NCBI RefSeq assembly: GCF_004526235.1
Contig: NZ_CP038159.1
Span: forward strand, 806,001-870,000
DNA length: 64,000 nucleotides
Origin: Sphingobacterium sp. CZ-2
Lineage (GTDB): Bacteria; Bacteroidota; Bacteroidia; Sphingobacteriales; Sphingobacteriaceae
Reading direction: 5' to 3'
This document shows positions 54,390-63,505 of this stretch, piece after piece. The notes under the pieces were generated by a model, which had not been told where the DNA came from, made no database searches, and worked only from the letters and a program-made list of their open reading frames with translations. Each line of letters opens with the position of its first letter. Within the stretch, counting starts at the first letter, position 1. The translations under genes were made by a program, and so were the position numbers.

Positions 54390-55367
54390 ATGAAAATATA
54401 CAGAAATCTTGATGAGTTTCAACCATTAGACTTTGCCATTGTCACCATCGGAACGTTTGACGGTGTACATGTTGGTCATCAGAAAATACTGAACAAATTG
54501 GTTGAGCTTGCCAAAGATAATACTGGTGAAACCGTGTTACTAACCTTCTACCCACATCCAAGATTGATCATCAATCCAGACGATGATTCACTGCGATTGA
54601 TCAATGATATCGAGGAAAAAGTAGAAAGATTGGCTTTAGCCGGAATCGATCATTTAATCATAACTCCTTTTACCCGCGATTTTTCTAACCAAACAGCAGA
54701 GGAATACATCTCGAATGTATTGGTCAATAAAATTGGCTGTAAGAAGATTGTCATCGGATATGACCATCATTTTGGCAAGAATCGGGAAGGTACGATCAAG
54801 GATTTGATCCATAATTCGCAGATATTTGATTATACCGTGGAAGAAATTCCGGAGCAGGATATTGAGGATGTGGCTGTATCGTCTACCCGCGTTCGGGAAT
54901 CACTTATCAAAGGGGATATCATTACGGCAAATAAATACTTGGGCTATCCATTTGAATTGACTGGAACGGTTATCCGAGGCGATCAAATTGGCCGGGAGAT
55001 CGGTTTTCCAACGGCTAATCTTCATATTCATGAAGCCCATAAACTGATTCCAGCCTATGGAATTTATGCGGTGGAAGTGGAGATCTATCCTAGATCAAGT
55101 GAAATTAAAACTGGACACTATTATCAACCTGAGCCAGAGCGTGTAGCACAGGGAATGTGTTATATAGGCACCAGGCCAACTGTTGATGGTATGAACAGAA
55201 AGATTGAAGTGAATCTTTTGGATTTCAATGATGATCTATATACCAAGACCGTGAGGGTTAAATTCCTACAGTTTATCCGCCACGACCAATGGTTTGAAAG
55301 TTTAGAATTGATGCAGGAACAAATCAAAAAAGACGAAAAGGATATTCGAGCTTTCTTTGAAAATTGA
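54390..55367 (+). CDS. Riboflavin kinase / FAD synthetase RibF
   Basis: Bifunctional enzyme converting riboflavin to FMN and FAD. The 325-residue protein has an N-terminal adenylyltransferase domain (GTFDGVHVGHQKIL; STRVRESLIKGD) and a C-terminal kinase domain (GREIGFPTANLHI). It is co-transcribed with truB, a common neighbour. Confidence 0.97.
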   Translation: MKIYRNLDEFQPLDFAIVTIGTFDGVHVGHQKILNKLVELAKDNTGETVLLTFYPHPRLIINPDDDSLRLINDIEEKVERLALAGIDHLIITPFTRDFSNQTAEEYISNVLVNKIGCKKIVIGYDHHFGKNREGTIKDLIHNSQIFDYTVEEIPEQDIEDVAVSSTRVRESLIKGDIITANKYLGYPFELTGTVIRGDQIGREIGFPTANLHIHEAHKLIPAYGIYAVEVEIYPRSSEIKTGHYYQPEPERVAQGMCYIGTRPTVDGMNRKIEVNLLDFNDDLYTKTVRVKFLQFIRHDQWFESLELMQEQIKKDEKDIRAFFEN

Positions 55368-55370
55368 TAA

Positions 55371-55407
55371 AAACAAAAGGCCTAATTTTTTTTAGGCCTT
55401 TTGTTTT
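55371..55407 (+). terminator. ribF terminator
   Basis: A 15-bp perfect stem (55371-55385 with 55392-55406) around a 6-base T loop, ending in TTT. A-rich 5' arm lets it work for the convergent gene too. Confidence 0.88.
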
Positions 55408-55419
55408 ATATTGATCTTT

Positions 55420-55740
55420 TTATTTTAATTTTCGGAATTTAAGTTCATAACTACTATTCCTTTTATCTTCATCTTTAAGTTTTTGGACTTGTGCATTGGT
55501 TAACCATTTGATCTCTACGTTGACCACAAGCCTATTTTTTCCGATATCGACTTTTATTTCTCCATTATCATCATGGGGCATCGTGGATGACCAGGTTTCC
55601 GTAATCTCCCACTGATATAAAGTAGGGTCATCTAAATCCAGGTCATTTTTCTTACAAGCGCCCAATATAAACAGTACGAAGAGGATTGGAATTAAGCCAT
55701 TCCCAATGTTATGTTTCCATGATTTCAGATAATTTCTCAT
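55420..55740 (-). CDS. Small lipoprotein, unknown
   Basis: A 106-residue product with a signal and lipobox ILGAC; the mature part of about 75 residues is charged and beta-rich. No family recognised. It stands alone between ribF and bshB1. Confidence 0.72.
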   Translation of the reverse strand: MRNYLKSWKHNIGNGLIPILFVLFILGACKKNDLDLDDPTLYQWEITETWSSTMPHDDNGEIKVDIGKNRLVVNVEIKWLTNAQVQKLKDEDKRNSSYELKFRKLK

Positions 55741-55794
55741 TGGGATTTGGTTTGTAATAATTACTAAATAATTGACTAAACCAAATATAAAAAA

Positions 55795-56514
55795 TTAAAT
55801 CAATTCAAACAAATCACTGATTCCCAATAGTTTTCGTGATGTGAAGCCTTCCGCATATTTAACCTGGATAGAGCGGCCCAATTCCTGCGCACGAGCTCTC
55901 GTGGAATTCATGAAATCAGGGTTTGAAATATAGGTTTCTGGTTCATCATCCGAATCCGAAACATTGAATTGTGTTCCATAAGCCAATATAGATTTCTCTT
56001 TCACATCCCAATATTCCGTGATATCGATCAATATATCTGGTTGTATGTATTTATCCTGGATCAATTGCAATTGCAGTCTAGGTCTAAATGCTTCTTGTTC
56101 CTTTCCATCCAATTGAGTCTCTACCCTTCTCAGCCCCGCCAAAAACAGCGCATCATTGACCAATTTACTTGCTCTACCATGGTCAGGATGACGATCATCC
56201 AAAGCATTGGTGATCACAATTTCGGGTTGATATTTACGGATCGCTTTAATAATGGTCAATTGGCATTCTTCATTATTCTGGAAGAATCCATCCCTCAATT
56301 TAAGGTTTTCACGGACTGCGACTCCTAAAATCCTGGCTGCCTCTGCGGCTTCGGCTTCTCGTGTTTCAGCAGTACCTCTGGTCCCCAATTCTCCTTGTGT
56401 GAGATCAATGATTCCAACCTTCCTGCCTTCTGCTACATACTTAGCAATAACTCCACCTGCACCTAACTCCGCATCATCAGGATGAACGGTCATAACCAAT
56501 AAATCTAACTTCAT
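55795..56514 (-). CDS. Bacillithiol biosynthesis deacetylase BshB1
   Basis: Zinc-dependent deacetylase of GlcNAc-malate in bacillithiol synthesis. The 239-residue protein carries the LmbE/PIG-L motif HPDDAELGAGG, TQGELGTRGT typical of BshB1 and HPDHGRAS. The bshA and bshC partners are not in the window. It points to bacillithiol as a low-molecular-weight thiol; the GPx-like gene is the next one upstream. Confidence 0.94.
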   Translation of the reverse strand: MKLDLLVMTVHPDDAELGAGGVIAKYVAEGRKVGIIDLTQGELGTRGTAETREAEAAEAARILGVAVRENLKLRDGFFQNNEECQLTIIKAIRKYQPEIVITNALDDRHPDHGRASKLVNDALFLAGLRRVETQLDGKEQEAFRPRLQLQLIQDKYIQPDILIDITEYWDVKEKSILAYGTQFNVSDSDDEPETYISNPDFMNSTRARAQELGRSIQVKYAEGFTSRKLLGISDLFELI

Positions 56515-56562
56515 ATTTTCTTATTTTTTTGGATGAATTCCAAATTTAACCAAAATATATGG

Positions 56563-57063
56563 TTAAACTTTTAACGAGAGCAGCTCTTCGATGCGATTGT
56601 GGACTTTCTTTGACATTGGGCTCGTCAAACTATAGAAATAATCGACAACCTCCCCTTTCCTGTTCACCAGGTATTTATGGAAATTCCAAAGTGGAACAGA
56701 ATCCACCTTTCCGTTGATGTTACTATTGGATAGATATTGATATAAAGGGTCGGTAAATTCCCCTCTTACATGGATTCTTTTGAATACGGGAAAAGATACT
56801 TGTTTTGCGATCCTGCAATAGGTTTCCAGCGTTCTACCGGTCAGGGGCTCCTGCTTTCTAAAATCATTGGATGGAAAGGCCAGCACTTCAAAACCCAACT
56901 GTTTATATTTGCGATAAAGGCTTTCTAAGGTTTCGAATTGTTTATTGAAGAAACATTTACTGGCTGTATTGACAATAAGCACTACTTTACCTTCAAAATC
57001 TCGTAAAGACCGCTTATTACCGCTAAACTCCAGTGCTGAAAAATCATAGATCGTCTTGTTCAT
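56563..57063 (-). CDS. Glutathione peroxidase-like thiol peroxidase
   Basis: A 166-residue member of the GPx family that reduces peroxides, probably with thioredoxin or bacillithiol. The peroxidatic Cys is C37 in NTASKCFF, and Trp-Asn of the catalytic site is W126-N127. The position of the usual Gln in FPCNQF is Asp (FPSNDF, D67). Length is normal. Cytosolic (no signal). Confidence 0.93.
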   Translation of the reverse strand: MNKTIYDFSALEFSGNKRSLRDFEGKVVLIVNTASKCFFNKQFETLESLYRKYKQLGFEVLAFPSNDFRKQEPLTGRTLETYCRIAKQVSFPVFKRIHVRGEFTDPLYQYLSNSNINGKVDSVPLWNFHKYLVNRKGEVVDYFYSLTSPMSKKVHNRIEELLSLKV

Positions 57064-57109
57064 AATCGCTGGTTTTATTGGTTTATATGTTGTTGGAACC
57101 GATATCCCT

Positions 57110-57739
57110 TTATTGGGTCGTCATCGGACGCGAACGTTCGTATTCACGCAAAATGTTCTCTATTTCATAATCCTCTGTAGGATCATAGGTGCTTTTTAAG
57201 TTGTGACCGAAGATTTTAGCCACCCCTTGGTATAAAAACGCAGAAATATTACCCTTCATATCCTTCACAAGTTCATAACTCGTACTTCCTGTTTGTCTTT
57301 CAATCAGTTTAATGAGGATCTTTCCTTGGGAAACACTCAGGTTTTTCACTTCAGAAGTGATCTTCTTCTTGATTTCCTTTTCACATTCCTTGATCAATCT
57401 TTTTTCCTCACGATTGGAATTCGCCATTGCCAGATCACGATCCAATTGCTCATATCTCCTCTGCGCATAAATGGCATAAGGTAATACCCGAATAACATTA
57501 CGTTTTAGACGTAAATATTTTTGTCTTTCTTCTTCCGTTTTAAATCTCCTGACCGCTACGATAACAATTTCTTCAATGGGAAACCATGGAACGACTTCTC
57601 CATTCTCCAATTTATCGGTGGCATACTTTTCCACTACGGGCGGTTTACCTCCTCCATACTGGGGCATAATCAAGGTTTGTGCTTGACCCCAGAAAGGGAA
57701 AAACAACCCGATTAAACATATCCCTAACCACTTTTTCAT
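57110..57739 (-). CDS. Exported DUF4294 protein
   Basis: A 209-residue protein with a signal peptide ending GQAQ. The mature region (VVPWFPIEEIVIVAVRRF, then a long charged helix with YAIYAQRRYEQLDRDLA) is the DUF4294 pattern, restricted to Bacteroidota. Function unknown. Minus-strand -7 box TATTTTTG at 57827-57820. Confidence 0.9.
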   Translation of the reverse strand: MKKWLGICLIGLFFPFWGQAQTLIMPQYGGGKPPVVEKYATDKLENGEVVPWFPIEEIVIVAVRRFKTEEERQKYLRLKRNVIRVLPYAIYAQRRYEQLDRDLAMANSNREEKRLIKECEKEIKKKITSEVKNLSVSQGKILIKLIERQTGSTSYELVKDMKGNISAFLYQGVAKIFGHNLKSTYDPTEDYEIENILREYERSRPMTTQ

Positions 57740-57793
57740 CCTTTTCGCTATTCTAAATAATTATGCCTGAAACCTAAATTATCATTTTTTTTG

Positions 57794-57827
57794 CGTATAT
57801 TTATACGTTAAACGCTATACAAAAATA
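57794..57827 (-). promoter_or_regulatory. DUF4294 promoter region with dyad
   Basis: Minus-strand TATTTTTG (57827-57820) lies 81 bases before the DUF4294 ATG. A 14-bp palindrome CGTATA-TT-TATACG (57794-57807) lies just downstream of it and could be an operator. The relA/spoT gene diverges from the same spacer. Confidence 0.4.
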
Positions 57828-57892
57828 CATAGTTTTTTGACCACTAAATATAATAAAAATTTTAAATATTATTTTATTACTCAGGAAGTTTT

Positions 57893-60097
57893 ATGGAAGA
57901 ATACGTGATTGATATTGAGGCAGAAAATAAGGAAATCCGTAAAAGATACCGCGCATTATTACGAGCTTGTAAACCGACCTTGCAGAAAGGCGACAAGCAA
58001 CAGATCCGAAATGCTTTCGATCTTGCATTGGAAAGCCATAAGGACATGCGCCGAAAATCTGGAGAGCCCTATATCTATCATCCCATAGCGGTAGCACAAA
58101 TTGCTGCCGAAGAAATAGGTTTAGGAACAACTTCCATTGTCTGTGCCCTCCTACATGATGTGGTGGAAGACACCAGTGTCACTTTACAGGATATTGAAGA
58201 ACAGTTTGGTAAAAAGGTGGTTCGTATTATCGATGGACTGACCAAGATCTCTGGGATCTTTGATCCAAATAGCTCCATGCAGGCGGAGAATTTCCGTAAG
58301 ATGTTGTTGACTCTTGCGGATGATGTCCGTGTGATCTTGATCAAACTGGCCGATAGACTTCACAACATGCGGACCATGGAGTTCATGGCACGCCATAAAC
58401 AGTTGAAGATCGCATCAGAAACCAGTTACCTGTATGCCCCTCTGGCCCATCGCTTAGGTTTATACGCGATAAAATCCGAATTGGAAGATCTTTCCATGAA
58501 GTATACCGATCCGGATACTTATAAATTCATCGCCAAGAAACTGAACGAGAAAAAGGCCGAAAGGGAGAAGTTTATTGCCGACTTTATTGGTCCTATTAAA
58601 GAGATTCTAGGAGAAGAGGGAATTACGGCTTCGGTTTTCGGAAGACCTAAATCCATCCATTCCATCTGGAACAAAATGCGTAAAAAATCCATCCCTTTTG
58701 AAGAGGTTTATGATCTTTTTGCGATCCGGATCATCATAGATACGGTGGATGAGAAGGAAAAAACAGAATGTTGGAAGGTATATTCCATCGTAACTGACCT
58801 TTATCGCCCAAATCCAGATCGTTTGAGAGATTGGGTTTCCTCTCCAAAAGCCAATGGCTATGAATCATTACATACAACCGTAATGGGCCCAAGAGGTCAA
58901 TGGGTGGAAGTACAGATCCGTACAAAACGCATGAACGAAATTGCGGAAAAAGGTTTTGCAGCACATTGGAAGTACAAAGAGTCTAATTCGGATAATGGAT
59001 TAGATCTATGGATACAGAAGATCAGGGATATTTTGAGTAATCCTGAGCAGAATGCCATGGACTTTGTGGATGACTTCAAGATGAACCTGTTCTCGGACGA
59101 GATTTTCATCTTCACGCCAAAAGGTACGTTGATCCAATTACCAAACGGTGCCACTGCACTTGATTTTGCTTTTGAGATCCATACGGATATTGGGGCCACT
59201 TGTATCGGCGCGAAGGTCAATCATAAATTGGTGCCTTTAAGCCATGAGCTCCAGAATGGTGATCAGGTGGAGATCATCACCTCCAGCAAACAGACTCCAA
59301 AAGAGGATTGGTTGAATTTCGTGGTGACGGCGAAAGCTAAGTCCAAGATCAAATCATCCTTAAAAGAAGAAAAAAGAAGGGTTGCTGAAGATGGTAAGGA
59401 GATTTTAGAGCGTAAGTTAAAGACCTTGAAAATCACTTACAATACGGACAACATCAATAAGATTGCGAATTATTTTAAATTCCCAAGCTCGCAGGAATTA
59501 TTCTACAATGTGGCCAAGGGAAGTATTGATATCAAAAATCTTCGGGAATTTGTTGCCGCTGAACGTTCGGAGGATGCTAACCAGAATCAGTTCCAAACGC
59601 ATATCAATGGGTTGGTAGAGAAGATCAATAAGAAAGATGATACCATCTTGATTGGAGATGATTTCCAAAAAGTGGATTATACCTTGGCGCCTTGTTGTAA
59701 CCCAATTCCTGGGGATGATATTTTTGGATTCTTAACAGTGAATGATGGTATAAAAATCCACCGTACAAGCTGTCCGAATGCATCCAAATTAATGGCTAAC
59801 TATGGATATCGCATCCTAAAAGCCAGATGGGCATCCATGCAAAACAGACCTTCCTTCTTGACCGGTTTAAAAATTGTGGGTATTGATGATGTAGGTTTAG
59901 TGAATAAGATAACAACGGTCATTTCACATGATTTTAATGTGAATATCCGTTCCTTATCCATTTCCAGTAACGAAGGGATTTTTGAGGGAGATATCATGGT
60001 TTTTGTGAATGATACGCAACAATTGGACAACCTCATCAAAAATTTAAAACAGATATCGGGCATCACAGGAGTTACCCGTTACGAATCAGAGAATTAA
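57893..60097 (+). CDS. Bifunctional (p)ppGpp synthetase/hydrolase (RelA/SpoT)
   Basis: Controls the stringent response. The 734-residue protein has an HD hydrolase domain (about 40-190) with intact HDVVEDT, a synthetase domain (about 240-360; FGRPKSIHSIW, RIIIDTVDE), TGS (about 405-465), a zinc-finger-like region with CCNPIPGDD and an ACT domain (about 660-734). Intact HD and synthetase suggest both activities (Rsh type). It is 82 bases before fur. Confidence 0.96.
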   Translation: MEEYVIDIEAENKEIRKRYRALLRACKPTLQKGDKQQIRNAFDLALESHKDMRRKSGEPYIYHPIAVAQIAAEEIGLGTTSIVCALLHDVVEDTSVTLQDIEEQFGKKVVRIIDGLTKISGIFDPNSSMQAENFRKMLLTLADDVRVILIKLADRLHNMRTMEFMARHKQLKIASETSYLYAPLAHRLGLYAIKSELEDLSMKYTDPDTYKFIAKKLNEKKAEREKFIADFIGPIKEILGEEGITASVFGRPKSIHSIWNKMRKKSIPFEEVYDLFAIRIIIDTVDEKEKTECWKVYSIVTDLYRPNPDRLRDWVSSPKANGYESLHTTVMGPRGQWVEVQIRTKRMNEIAEKGFAAHWKYKESNSDNGLDLWIQKIRDILSNPEQNAMDFVDDFKMNLFSDEIFIFTPKGTLIQLPNGATALDFAFEIHTDIGATCIGAKVNHKLVPLSHELQNGDQVEIITSSKQTPKEDWLNFVVTAKAKSKIKSSLKEEKRRVAEDGKEILERKLKTLKITYNTDNINKIANYFKFPSSQELFYNVAKGSIDIKNLREFVAAERSEDANQNQFQTHINGLVEKINKKDDTILIGDDFQKVDYTLAPCCNPIPGDDIFGFLTVNDGIKIHRTSCPNASKLMANYGYRILKARWASMQNRPSFLTGLKIVGIDDVGLVNKITTVISHDFNVNIRSLSISSNEGIFEGDIMVFVNDTQQLDNLIKNLKQISGITGVTRYESEN

Positions 60098-60148
60098 AGA
60101 CTTACAAGCGTCTGACAGAATTAAATAGTGAATACCATACAAAAGTGG

Positions 60149-60156
60149 TAAATTTG
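60149..60156 (+). promoter_or_regulatory. -7 box of fur
   Basis: TAAATTTG fits TAnnTTTG, 23 bases before the fur ATG. No exact -33 TTTG was found. Confidence 0.5.
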
Positions 60157-60179
60157 AACCTTTAACGTTAAGGAATCAT

Positions 60180-60674
60180 ATGAGACAGGGCGAAAATTAC
60201 GAAACTGTTAAAAAGATTTTTGAGGCATACCTTGAAAACAAGAACTTAAGAAAAACACCAGAGCGCTACGCTATCCTGGAAGAGATCTACTCACGTTCAG
60301 ACCATTTTGATGTGGAATCCTTATATATCCACATGAAGAATAAGAAATACCGCGTGAGCCGCGCCACAGTTTACAATACCTTGGAGCTGTTAGTATCCTG
60401 CGATTTGGTTACCAAACACCAGTTTGGCCGTAACATGGCCCAATTTGAAAAATCCTATGGCTACAAGCAGCATGACCACGTTATCTGCATTGAATGCAAT
60501 AAGGTGGTGGAATTTTGTGACCCTAGGATCCATCAGATCCAATCCATGATCGGTGACCTGTTGAATTTTGATATTAAACACCACTCTCTCAACCTTTATG
60601 GCATCTGTGCGGATTGTCGCAAGAGTAAAGGAACGAATGAAACGACCTTAAAGGAGGAAGTAATTTCAAATTAA
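60180..60674 (+). CDS. Fur-family metal-responsive regulator
   Basis: A 164-residue winged-helix regulator (about 15-95) with the Fur dimer domain. Metal sites include HDHVICIEC and C-terminal CADC, giving the structural-zinc CxxC pairs. The basic-charged recognition segment is [13 protein letters not shown]. It likely represses iron or peroxide genes; which member (Fur, PerR, Zur) cannot be fixed by sequence alone. Confidence 0.93.
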   Translation: MRQGENYETVKKIFEAYLENKNLRKTPERYAILEEIYSRSDHFDVESLYIHMKNKKYRVSRATVYNTLELLVSCDLVTKHQFGRNMAQFEKSYGYKQHDHVICIECNKVVEFCDPRIHQIQSMIGDLLNFDIKHHSLNLYGICADCRKSKGTNETTLKEEVISN

Positions 60675-60698
60675 TTTAACATAGAAAGATATAATATA

Positions 60699-60757
60699 TA
60701 CCTTTGTTCGGCAAAAGGCTAGTAAACTCACTTCCTTCTGCCGAACATTTATTTTTT
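60699..60757 (+). terminator. Terminator after fur, overlapping purA promoter-like box
   Basis: An 8-bp stem GTTCGGCA/TGCCGAAC (60706-60713 with 60739-60746) with a 25-base loop is followed by a T tract to about 60757. TACCTTTG (60699-60706), a -7 type box, precedes it. Either the hairpin ends fur or, if that box is used, it lies in the purA leader like an attenuator. Confidence 0.5.
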
Positions 60758-60801
60758 TCGTGTATCAAACAAATATTTAAACAATAAATTCAATAATAAC
60801 T

Positions 60802-62073
60802 ATGCAAGTTGATGTGCTTTTGGGTTTGCAGTGGGGTGATGAAGGAAAAGGAAAGATCGTAGATGTTTTTTGTCCTAAATACGATTTAATTGCTCGCTTC
60901 CAAGGTGGGCCAAATGCAGGACATACCTTAGAATTCGACAACAAAAAATTCGTACTGAACACCATTCCATCCGGAATCTTCAATGAAGGCACACTTAACC
61001 TTATAGGTAATGGTGTGGTTATCGACCCAATAATCCTTAAAAGAGAGTTAGACAACTTAAAGGCCGCTGGATTCGATCCTGTTGGAAAAGGAAATTTAGT
61101 GTTGGCCCGTAAGGCACACTTGATCCTTCCGACCCATCAATTATTGGATGCTGCTTCTGAATCCAATATGGGAGCAGGTAAAATTGGATCTACCTTAAAA
61201 GGTATTGGTCCAACCTATATGGATAAAACAGGAAGAAACGGATTGCGCGTAGGTGATACTACCCTATCTGACTTCCAAGAACGTTATGAAAAACTAAAAC
61301 AAAAACACCTATCCATGCTTTCTCATTACGGTGAAATCCCTGATTTCTCTGAAAAAGAAAAAGCATTCTTAGATGCTATTGAATTTATAAAGTCTATTCC
61401 GCACGTTGACTCAGAACATTTGGTAAACCAATATCTGAAAGATGGTAAACGCGTATTGGCAGAAGGCGCACAAGGAACATTATTGGATGTGGATTTCGGA
61501 TCTTATCCTTTCGTAACTTCTTCGAATACCACTACCGCTGGTGCATGTACCGGATTAGGTATTGCTCCCAACAAAATTGGTGAAGTGTATGGTATCTTTA
61601 AAGCCTATGCAACACGTGTAGGTGGTGGTCCATTTCCAACGGAATTGGATGATGAAACCGGTGAACAATTACGTCAGTTAGGACATGAGTTCGGTGCAAC
61701 AACAGGCCGTGCTCGTCGTACAGGTTGGATCGATATTCCTGCGTTAAAATATGCGATCATGATCAATGGAGTAACCCAATTAATCATGATGAAAGCGGAT
61801 GTATTGGATTCTTTTGATACTATTTACGCTTGTACGCATTATAATTACCTAGGAGAAAAGATTGATTATATGCCATACGAGATCATCACCAACAAGCCAG
61901 AGCCAATCTATACGGCTATCGAGGGTTGGAAACAAGATCTTACAGGTATCCAAAGCAAAGGAGAAATCCCAACGGCATTGGAAAATTACATTGCTTTTCT
62001 TGAAAAGGAACTGAATGTGCCGATCAAATATCTTTCAGTAGGTCCTGACCGTAAGCAAACGATCGAATTATAA
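60802..62073 (+). CDS. Adenylosuccinate synthetase PurA
   Basis: First committed step to AMP: IMP plus aspartate plus GTP. The 423-residue enzyme starts with the GLQWGDEGKGKIVD loop and includes GPTYMDKTGRNGLR and a C-terminal TGRARRTGW segment. Length is typical. It is 5 bases upstream of pabB, so they are probably co-transcribed. Confidence 0.97.
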   Translation: MQVDVLLGLQWGDEGKGKIVDVFCPKYDLIARFQGGPNAGHTLEFDNKKFVLNTIPSGIFNEGTLNLIGNGVVIDPIILKRELDNLKAAGFDPVGKGNLVLARKAHLILPTHQLLDAASESNMGAGKIGSTLKGIGPTYMDKTGRNGLRVGDTTLSDFQERYEKLKQKHLSMLSHYGEIPDFSEKEKAFLDAIEFIKSIPHVDSEHLVNQYLKDGKRVLAEGAQGTLLDVDFGSYPFVTSSNTTTAGACTGLGIAPNKIGEVYGIFKAYATRVGGGPFPTELDDETGEQLRQLGHEFGATTGRARRTGWIDIPALKYAIMINGVTQLIMMKADVLDSFDTIYACTHYNYLGEKIDYMPYEIITNKPEPIYTAIEGWKQDLTGIQSKGEIPTALENYIAFLEKELNVPIKYLSVGPDRKQTIEL

Positions 62074-62078
62074 GAAAC

Positions 62079-63365
62079 ATGGCAACAGCCAGCTTTCATA
62101 TTGATCCAGCATCTTTCTTACATCAAGCTTTAAACTGGTCAAAAGGCTTTGAAGTAGTTTGTTTATTTCAATCAAACGAATTTCAGAACCAATATTCAGA
62201 AATACAAAGCTTGTTAGCGATTGGAGCCAAGGATGAATTGACAGCCAATGTAGGTCGTGCTTTTTCAGAAATAGAAGAATTTAAATCCCGTTATCCGCAT
62301 CAGTGGATACCGGGATTTCTTTCTTACGATCTGAAAAACGAATTGGAGGATATTTCCACCAATCATCCAAACCCATTACAATTTCCAGACGCCTATTTTT
62401 TTATTCCTGAACTGCTGATCAAGTTTTCCAATGATCAGGTTGAAATTGAATGTGAAGGAAGTCCTGAAGCAATTTTCGAAACCATTCAAAGTTTTAAAAT
62501 TCCGGATAATAGTAATAGTTATACCGGACATCTTCGCGCCAGAATGAGCAAAGAAGCGTATTTCCACGCTTTTGAGCAGATGATTTCCCACATAAAACGC
62601 GGAGATATCTACGAAGCAAATCTGTGTCAGGAATTTTATGATGATGCGGCAGCACTTAATAATTTAGAGGATCTGTATGAGCGTCTGAATGAAATTTCAC
62701 CTACCCCCTTTTCCTGTTTCTTTAAGTGGAAGAATAAATATATCCTAAGCGCATCTCCTGAACGTTTTCTGGCAAAACGAGGTTCGACGGTTATTTCACA
62801 ACCTATCAAGGGAACTGCAGCGCGCGGTAAAACGGAAGAAGAAGATGAGATCCTTCGGCATAATCTGGCAAACAATCCAAAAGAGATTTCAGAGAATGTC
62901 ATGATCGTCGATCTGGTAAGAAATGATCTGACAAGAACTGCGATTCCAGGTACGGTAGAAGTTACGGAGAAACTGGGCGTCTACACCTTTAAGCATGTCC
63001 ATCAGATGATCTCCACCATTTCGTGCCAGGTAGATAGCCGTGTAAAAGCCACCGATCTAATCAAAAACACCTTTCCTGCAGGATCCATGACCGGAGCTCC
63101 AAAACTATCGGCCATGAAATTATGCGATCGTTATGAGCATTCGCGCAGAGGAATCTATTCCGGCGCTATCGGTTATTTTGGACCCAATGGGGATTTCGAT
63201 TTTAATGTAGTCATTCGTACGCTTCTTTATAATGCCGATAATCAATTCCTATCCTTTCATACTGGCAGTGCCATTACCATTGATGCAACTGCTGAACATG
63301 AATATGCCGAATGCCTAACCAAAGCCAGTGCCATTCTTCGCGCATTGGACAGTTTCATTAAATAA
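62079..63365 (+). CDS. Aminodeoxychorismate synthase component I PabB
   Basis: Makes aminodeoxychorismate for folate. The 428-residue protein is of the chorismate-binding family; PIKGTAARGKTEEED has the Lys of PabB where anthranilate synthase has Ala, and the C-terminal AGSMTGAPK and GAIGYFGPNGDFDFNV segments fit. It follows purA at 5 bases. No glutaminase (pabA) or lyase gene is adjacent. Confidence 0.9.
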   Translation: MATASFHIDPASFLHQALNWSKGFEVVCLFQSNEFQNQYSEIQSLLAIGAKDELTANVGRAFSEIEEFKSRYPHQWIPGFLSYDLKNELEDISTNHPNPLQFPDAYFFIPELLIKFSNDQVEIECEGSPEAIFETIQSFKIPDNSNSYTGHLRARMSKEAYFHAFEQMISHIKRGDIYEANLCQEFYDDAAALNNLEDLYERLNEISPTPFSCFFKWKNKYILSASPERFLAKRGSTVISQPIKGTAARGKTEEEDEILRHNLANNPKEISENVMIVDLVRNDLTRTAIPGTVEVTEKLGVYTFKHVHQMISTISCQVDSRVKATDLIKNTFPAGSMTGAPKLSAMKLCDRYEHSRRGIYSGAIGYFGPNGDFDFNVVIRTLLYNADNQFLSFHTGSAITIDATAEHEYAECLTKASAILRALDSFIK

Positions 63366-63432
63366 ATTCATCACGTTTTCAACGTTTTGTAATTATTTTA
63401 ATAATAAAACACCTAAATCATTAACATTTTAC

Positions 63433-63440
63433 TATTTTTG
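63433..63440 (+). promoter_or_regulatory. -7 box of asnA
   Basis: TATTTTTG fits TAnnTTTG, about 65 bases before the ATG at 63506. Confidence 0.45.
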
Positions 63441-63505
63441 CTTACGATTATAATTGCTGGTCATCATCTATTAGCTGGCACTATGTTTATTAGTTGAAAT
63501 TTTTA

